A stretch of 8,913 bases of DNA from Oscillospiraceae bacterium (GTDB lineage Bacteria; Bacillota; Clostridia; Oscillospirales; Ruminococcaceae), in the NCBI GenBank assembly GCA_031285645.1, contig JAITVU010000242.1, positions 1-8,913 of the forward strand, given 5' to 3'. Under the pieces are notes generated by a model that saw only the letters and a program-made list of their open reading frames with translations, did not search any database and was not told where the DNA came from. The position numbers and the translations under genes are program-made. Positions 6,255 to 8,913 of this stretch are shown here, piece by piece; positions within the stretch are counted from its first letter, which is position 1, and each line of letters opens with the position of its first letter.

Positions 6255-7361
6255 TCACACAAGCCCGTGCCTCAATCTGTAGTCGGCCAAAAGCAAGTCG
6301 ACCATCCGACCGTAGCTTTTAACGCCGTCAGACTGGCGATTGACACGCAGGTATGTGTTATTAACCGCCGTCGACACTTCGGAAACAGGCCCTTCAAATT
6401 GACGCCAATATGCGCGGTTGGCCGCGAAATCGGCCCAGACACCCTCTGACAGCGGCCCCATAATCTCCCTGTATATATCCTGATCTGAGGAGCGCAGCGC
6501 GTTGGACGTGTGAATCAACGCCAGCAGTGTGCCCGAATATTCGAAGTCGGCATGGCCGGATGCCGAGCAGGCCAGATATGAGATGAAGTTCGCCTCGTCT
6601 TCACGCATGAATCCCTTGAAATGCGCGAGTTCATGCATCATGGACGATGGGATGTTGTAATCCACTGTATCGATATTGACATTCGCTTCAAAAGTAAAAG
6701 GGACATAAATCCCCGTTATATTCAGGTACGACATCATACGCGACATCAGCACAGGTTTTGGCCGCGGCGCATACCCCTTTAGTATGGGGTAGTGGTCGGC
6801 CAAATTCTCAAAAGCCTCGCCCGCGTACGCCGCGCACTGATAGTGTGAGGAAAAAGAGGACACCATAACGCCGTCGTCATCCAAAGCCACAAACTCCCGT
6901 AAGTCATTAGCCTGCGAGACAAGCTCGCCGCAAAGCGCGGCCAACTCATCAACAGAAGAATCCCGGACAAACAAACCGCTGTGATTTGTAAAAGTGAGGC
7001 GATGATAATTGAGCCCGCACAGGAGCATGAATATGGCGTACCAGACGCTGAGGGCGACCAAAACATTTAAAACAACTTTTATTAAACGTTTTTTCCGACT
7101 GCCTGATCCGGGTATAAACATGCGAATCTGATATAAGAAATAAACGGTGATGGTGATAACCAGTATGTACAGCAGTATTTCAGTCAGGGAGAAAGGGAGC
7201 CAGCCTGTTATGCGTCCCAGAATACCGGATAGGGTTGGATAGATGTTCCTGGAATAAACGCGGTCCGTGACGTCAGGGCGCAAGGCCGCCAGATAAGACA
7301 GCAGGTATGCAAGCGGGGCCGCCGCGAGGAAAAAAATCCGTTTGTATTTCAGTATTTTCAT
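6255..7361 (-). CDS. DUF3810 family membrane protein with HELAH zinc motif
   Basis: Using the ATG at 7361 gives 368 residues, the usual size for DUF3810; GGGGG (7368-7372) lies six bases upstream. The frame stays open to 7472, but that extension would overlap the Smr gene and adds a non-conserved leader. Three hydrophobic segments at about 8-26, 58-80 and 94-116 anchor it in the membrane. A large domain follows with MMHELAHFKGF at 241-251: the HELAH motif (H243, E244, H247) matches zinc metallopeptidase active sites, and the nearby REDEAN (253-258) offers an acidic third-ligand candidate. The HELAH...REDEAN pair is the hallmark of DUF3810. By inference it is a membrane-bound peptidase, but no substrate is established for the family. 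The gap to the upstream Smr gene is 58 bases and holds a TATAAT on the minus strand (7383-7388), so it may be transcribed both with Smr and on its own. Confidence 0.88.
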   Translation of the reverse strand: MKILKYKRIFFLAAAPLAYLLSYLAALRPDVTDRVYSRNIYPTLSGILGRITGWLPFSLTEILLYILVITITVYFLYQIRMFIPGSGSRKKRLIKVVLNVLVALSVWYAIFMLLCGLNYHRLTFTNHSGLFVRDSSVDELAALCGELVSQANDLREFVALDDDGVMVSSFSSHYQCAAYAGEAFENLADHYPILKGYAPRPKPVLMSRMMSYLNITGIYVPFTFEANVNIDTVDYNIPSSMMHELAHFKGFMREDEANFISYLACSASGHADFEYSGTLLALIHTSNALRSSDQDIYREIMGPLSEGVWADFAANRAYWRQFEGPVSEVSTAVNNTYLRVNRQSDGVKSYGRMVDLLLADYRLRHGLV

Positions 7362-7382
7362 ATGCGGCCCCCGGATATATGT

Positions 7383-7388
7383 ATTATA
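7383..7388 (-). promoter_or_regulatory. Possible -10 box of the DUF3810 gene
   Basis: A perfect TATAAT on the minus strand, 21 bases before the chosen ATG. No good -35 box is seen at 16-18 bp, so this may be an internal promoter of low strength or chance. Confidence 0.35.
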
Positions 7389-7419
7389 GGTAATAAGGAT
7401 ATTCAGACCACGTTGTACA

Positions 7420-7761
7420 TCACAGTAAAACCATTGTGATACCGTCATTTCCCCGGGAATAATCAATGTCATGCGACAAATCGGGGCACTGGTCTATCAT
7501 GGTGCGGCACGCGGCGTTAAATGGTGTAAAGTCTTCTCCCTTTACAAACTCGCGAACGATGTTCTGGCGCTTTTTTCCAGCCAGATAACTCTGCACATCG
7601 CGTTTGATCGCGCCGCCTTTTCCCGAAGAACCGTAGCCGTGTATAATTTTCATGGCGGTGTAGCGGCGTGCCTTTGCCGTACGCAGTGCCTGATCCAATT
7701 TCAGTCGGGCGTTTTCGACGCTGGGCATGCCGTCTTCCAGATTTATTTGATACAAATTCAA
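7420..7761 (-). CDS. Stand-alone Smr-domain protein
   Basis: A 113-residue protein that is nearly all one Smr domain. IIHGYGSSGKGGAIKRDV (39-56) is the conserved core, with the H41-G-x-G loop known from the MutS2 C-terminus and from small Smr proteins, which bind or nick nucleic acid and in some cases cleave mRNA at collided ribosomes. The usual N-terminal LDLHG motif is degenerate: INLEDG at 6-11, which replaces its histidine. Whether the protein is a nuclease is therefore open. The start is TTG at 7759-7761; GAGG (7769-7772) stands seven bases upstream and no ATG lies near. The domain begins directly at the N-terminus, so no longer start is needed. It is followed by the DUF3810 gene on the same strand. 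It has its own promoter in the divergent region shared with the VanY-like gene. Confidence 0.82.
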   Translation of the reverse strand: MNLYQINLEDGMPSVENARLKLDQALRTAKARRYTAMKIIHGYGSSGKGGAIKRDVQSYLAGKKRQNIVREFVKGEDFTPFNAACRTMIDQCPDLSHDIDYSRGNDGITMVLL

Positions 7762-7797
7762 ATTGTCACCTCAAAATTGACTAAAACTAATACTGCT

Positions 7798-7827
7798 ATT
7801 ATAACATAATTTAGATAACATTGTCAT
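7798..7827 (-). promoter_or_regulatory. Promoter of the Smr gene
   Basis: On the minus strand: ATGACA (7822-7827), an 18-bp spacer and a perfect TATAAT (7798-7803) preceded by TGT, giving an extended -10. It lies 37 bases from the TTG start codon. Confidence 0.7.
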
Positions 7828-7891
7828 TTGTCCAAATCAAAAAGATCATGGTAATATATTTGGTTACTTTTTCAGAATATTGACATTGTTA
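7816..7891. promoter_or_regulatory. Matched inverted arms covering both divergent -35 boxes
   Basis: Each divergent promoter has a near-identical 12-base stretch starting at its -35 box: ATGACAATGTTA (minus, 7827-7816) and TTGACATTGTTA (plus, 7880-7891), 10 of 12 identical, with 52 bases between. The arms extend past the -35 hexamers into the spacers, so they may be a shared regulator site rather than promoter similarity alone. Confidence 0.4.
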
Positions 7892-7908
7892 GTCGTTTAT
7901 GTTTCAAT
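7880..7908 (+). promoter_or_regulatory. Promoter of the VanY-like peptidase gene
   Basis: A perfect TTGACA (7880-7885), a 17-bp spacer and TTCAAT (7903-7908) preceded by TG at 7900-7901. The weak -10 is compensated by the extended TG and consensus -35. The leader would be about 50 bases. Confidence 0.6.
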
Positions 7909-7965
7909 TAAATGAAAGGTTTTTTAAGATTTGTATGAATTTAACGGAGAATAGGAATACAGGAT

Positions 7966-8859
7966 ATGGCGAATAGAAGCAAGAATAAAATGGAAGGCAA
8001 ATATGTGGCGAGAAGGTTCTTTTTGATTTTTTTACTCATTTTGCTTATTGGCGGCGGCTGTACTTATGTGGGATATCAAATAGCGTCGAGTAATATCGGC
8101 GATGACGGTGATCGTGATGCGTCATCACAGCCCGAATCAGATGCTACACCTGTTTCATCAAGCGAGGAAGCGTCGTCGGAGCCGGAACCCGAATCTCAGG
8201 CGGACGAACCTGTTGCCGAGCCGGTTGATAAAAGCGAATGGAATTTGCTTCTTGTTAATAAACAGAATATGCTGCCGGACGATTTTATGGTGGAGCTGGA
8301 AAAAGTGGTGGACGATTTCCGGGTTGATAAAAGGATCAAAGACCCTCTCCTGCGCCTGTTCGCAGCGGCTAAAGAGGACGGTATTGTATTAATGGTTTGT
8401 TCGGCTTACCGTGCGCCGGAATATCAGGAACAGCTTTTCAGCAATAAGAAAACGGAATTGATGGCGGGCGGCATGGGCGAGCAGGATGCGATTGCGGCGA
8501 CAGCGACAATCATCACATACCCTGGTACTAGCGAGCATCATACAGGCCTTGCTGTCGATATTGTGACGCCGAGTTACCAGAATCTCGACGATGGCTTTGA
8601 GAAGACGCCCGCTTTTGAATGGCTGGACGCCCATGCGGCTGAATATGGTTTTATTCTGCGTTATCCCAAAGATAAGCAGGATATTACCGAAATCATATAC
8701 GAACCCTGGCATTATCGCTATGTCGGCATCGACCATGCATTGGCGATAAAAGAGAAGGGGCAGTGCCTGGAGGAGTATTTAAATCCGGTTTTGGATGATT
8801 TGACCGAACCGGATGAAAGCGAGGAAGAGGCGTCGGGGCAGGAAGAAGAAACGGAATGA
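7966..8859 (+). CDS. Membrane-anchored M15B D-alanyl-D-alanine carboxypeptidase (VanY-like)
   Basis: A 297-residue protein. Basic residues then a hydrophobic segment at about 17-31 form an N-terminal anchor; C32 follows GGG, a poor lipobox, so a transmembrane anchor is likelier than a lipoprotein. A Ser/Glu/Pro-rich linker (about 45-90) carries the enzyme domain (about 92-272) outside the membrane. SEHHTGLAVD (189-198) supplies zinc ligands H191 and D198; EPWH (246-249) supplies the catalytic E246 and third ligand H249; SAYRAPEYQ (146-154) holds the substrate-binding arginine R149. By family knowledge it removes terminal D-alanine from peptidoglycan stem peptides. No vanHAX-type genes or two-component system lie alongside, so ordinary wall trimming is inferred, not glycopeptide resistance. 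The last 25 residues are strongly acidic. The start ATG 7966 has GGAGA (7945-7949) and AGGA (7953-7956) upstream, neither ideally placed. Single-gene unit with its own promoter and terminator. Confidence 0.92.
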   Translation: MANRSKNKMEGKYVARRFFLIFLLILLIGGGCTYVGYQIASSNIGDDGDRDASSQPESDATPVSSSEEASSEPEPESQADEPVAEPVDKSEWNLLLVNKQNMLPDDFMVELEKVVDDFRVDKRIKDPLLRLFAAAKEDGIVLMVCSAYRAPEYQEQLFSNKKTELMAGGMGEQDAIAATATIITYPGTSEHHTGLAVDIVTPSYQNLDDGFEKTPAFEWLDAHAAEYGFILRYPKDKQDITEIIYEPWHYRYVGIDHALAIKEKGQCLEEYLNPVLDDLTEPDESEEEASGQEEETE

Positions 8860-8866
8860 ATTTATT

Positions 8867-8895
8867 AAGCACCGGGCTTTATGCCCGGTGCTTTT
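8867..8895 (+). terminator. Intrinsic terminator of the VanY-like gene
   Basis: AAGCACCGGGC (8867-8877) pairs perfectly with GCCCGGTGCTT (8883-8893) around a TTTAT loop and is followed by TT. It starts seven bases after the stop codon. The remaining bases to 8913 hold no gene. Confidence 0.88.
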
Positions 8896-8913
8896 CGCAT
8901 GTTATAGTAGAAT

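Noticed and set aside
7362..7472. N-terminal extension of the DUF3810 protein to an upstream start at 7472
   Set aside because: It would overlap the Smr gene, contains the likely -10 box, and adds residues unlike the family; the ATG at 7361 with GGGGG upstream directly precedes the first membrane segment.
7966..8859. Vancomycin resistance cluster
   Set aside because: Only a VanY-type peptidase is present; no ligase, dehydrogenase, VanX or regulator genes are seen, and such peptidases are common housekeeping enzymes.

Overview
The window looks like chromosomal DNA of a Gram-positive, gut-type Clostridia member (Firmicutes). The basis is moderately GC-rich genes with AT-rich intergenic regions, TTGACA/TATAAT-type promoters, purine-rich ribosome binding sites, a TTG start, strong intrinsic terminators, and typical families: DUF3810 membrane protein, stand-alone Smr protein, VanY-type D,D-carboxypeptidase, MucBP-like repeats. 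No genus can be assigned. No rRNA, tRNA, transposase, phage gene or CRISPR array is visible.

Layout, left to right. 1-1109 (+) is the C-terminal part of an FtsX-like ABC permease, closed by an intrinsic terminator. 1194-1525 is non-coding, with several short hairpins and promoter-like boxes. 1526-2455 (+) is a xylose-isomerase-like TIM-barrel protein (sugar phosphate isomerase/epimerase family). It converges on a Y-family DNA polymerase IV gene, dinB (2525-3739, -), across a perfect 22-bp inverted repeat. Upstream of dinB lie three tandem imperfect 20-bp repeats. An AT-rich stretch then begins; it carries a good extended -10 promoter overlapped by a 10-bp inverted repeat and opens a long (+) gene, 4051-6054. 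6055-6254 contains terminator-type hairpins. On the minus strand follow a DUF3810 membrane protein with an HELAH zinc motif (start at 7361) and a small Smr-domain protein (7420-7761). A divergent promoter region separates these from a membrane-anchored M15B/VanY peptidase (7966-8859, +), which ends in a clean terminator.

The standout locus is 4051-6054. Its first 367 or so residues form seven FDG-x-x-(L/I/V)-W units, best read as a seven-bladed beta-propeller. Three MucBP-like repeats and a Cys-rich tail follow. The DNA switches from AT-rich to strongly GC-rich at the domain border near 5150, so the gene looks like a mosaic in which a foreign propeller module and its promoter were joined to a resident repeat/tail module. 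The product has no visible signal peptide or sortase signal, so its location is a puzzle; a mother-cell-assembled spore surface role is one hypothesis.

The genes do not form one pathway. Most are single transcription units with their own promoter and terminator; the permease, DUF3810 protein and VanY peptidase all act at the cell envelope.
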